The notes beneath the pieces were generated by a model. That model searched no databases. It was not told the origin of the DNA and worked only from the letters and a program-made list of their open reading frames with translations. Positions 36,913 through 36,932 of a DNA stretch of 36,932 nt are shown here, one piece after another. Made by a program: the position numbers and the translations under genes. This DNA is from Acidobacteriota bacterium (GTDB lineage: Bacteria; Acidobacteriota; Terriglobia; Terriglobales; Acidobacteriaceae), in assembly GCA_003224905.1 (NCBI GenBank), contig QIAA01000159.1, positions 1-36,932 on the forward strand. The letters are read 5' to 3'. Positions within the stretch are counted from its first letter, which is position 1. Each line of letters begins with the position of its first letter.

Positions 36913-36932
36913 ACGCACACCTTTCGTTTAAC

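Overview
The window looks like chromosomal DNA of an Acidobacteriota bacterium, most likely class Terriglobia (Koribacter-like). This is inferred from protein flavour, not from a marker gene: many exported carbohydrate-active enzymes, a TIGR03118 beta-propeller protein, IPT-repeat lipoproteins, a DUF3018/PemK toxin-antitoxin pair, many secreted proteins of unknown function, moderate-to-high GC, and dispersed CACAGAG-type and palindromic intergenic repeats. No rRNA, tRNA, CRISPR, phage or transposase gene was seen.

Region 1 (1-14.9 kb) is an L-arabinose / arabinan utilisation locus, after the 3' part of ilvC. Exported enzymes release arabinose: GH51 (Tat signal), GH43 (Sec signal), a GH127/DUF1680 beta-L-arabinofuranosidase (Tat signal) and an exported aldose 1-epimerase. 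An aldo/keto reductase follows the GH127 gene. A minus-strand cluster then encodes araD, an SSS-type Na+/sugar symporter, a 74-residue two-helix membrane protein overlapping it by GTGA, a fucose/arabinose-isomerase-family enzyme standing where araA would be, and araB. Three near-identical LacI-type operators (core GYAAACGNTTMCC) lie at the abfA, GH127 and araD promoters, suggesting one regulon whose regulator is outside the window. A fluoride riboswitch controls a crcB/fluC channel gene whose promoter is back-to-back with the GH127 promoter.

Region 2 (15-22 kb) holds a small hypothetical gene, an exported metallo-beta-lactamase-fold protein, gluconokinase, the TIGR03118 protein, an 810-residue lipoprotein metalloprotease with three IPT repeats, and a mazE/mazF-like module with a perfect 14-bp palindrome in front of the antitoxin.

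Region 3 (22-27.1 kb) contains a 725-residue radical SAM enzyme resembling tetraether / membrane-spanning-lipid synthases (candidate for iso-diabolic acid formation), a short coiled-coil protein, a small gene broken by a frameshift, a UdgX-type uracil-DNA glycosylase with the KRRIH loop, and a small Cys-rich protein.

Region 4 (27.1-36.9 kb) holds a NarL/FixJ response regulator, two adjacent secreted-protein genes (the second, about 1,020 codons, split by an apparent one-base deletion and carrying a ruined metzincin motif), a LolA-like secreted protein, a cupin, a small secreted protein, a four-helix membrane protein, and a MscS-family channel with a long coiled-coil N-terminal region. Short repeats (TTGGTGTAATG x3, TCGGCGATTTATCGAC x2) lie in the gaps.
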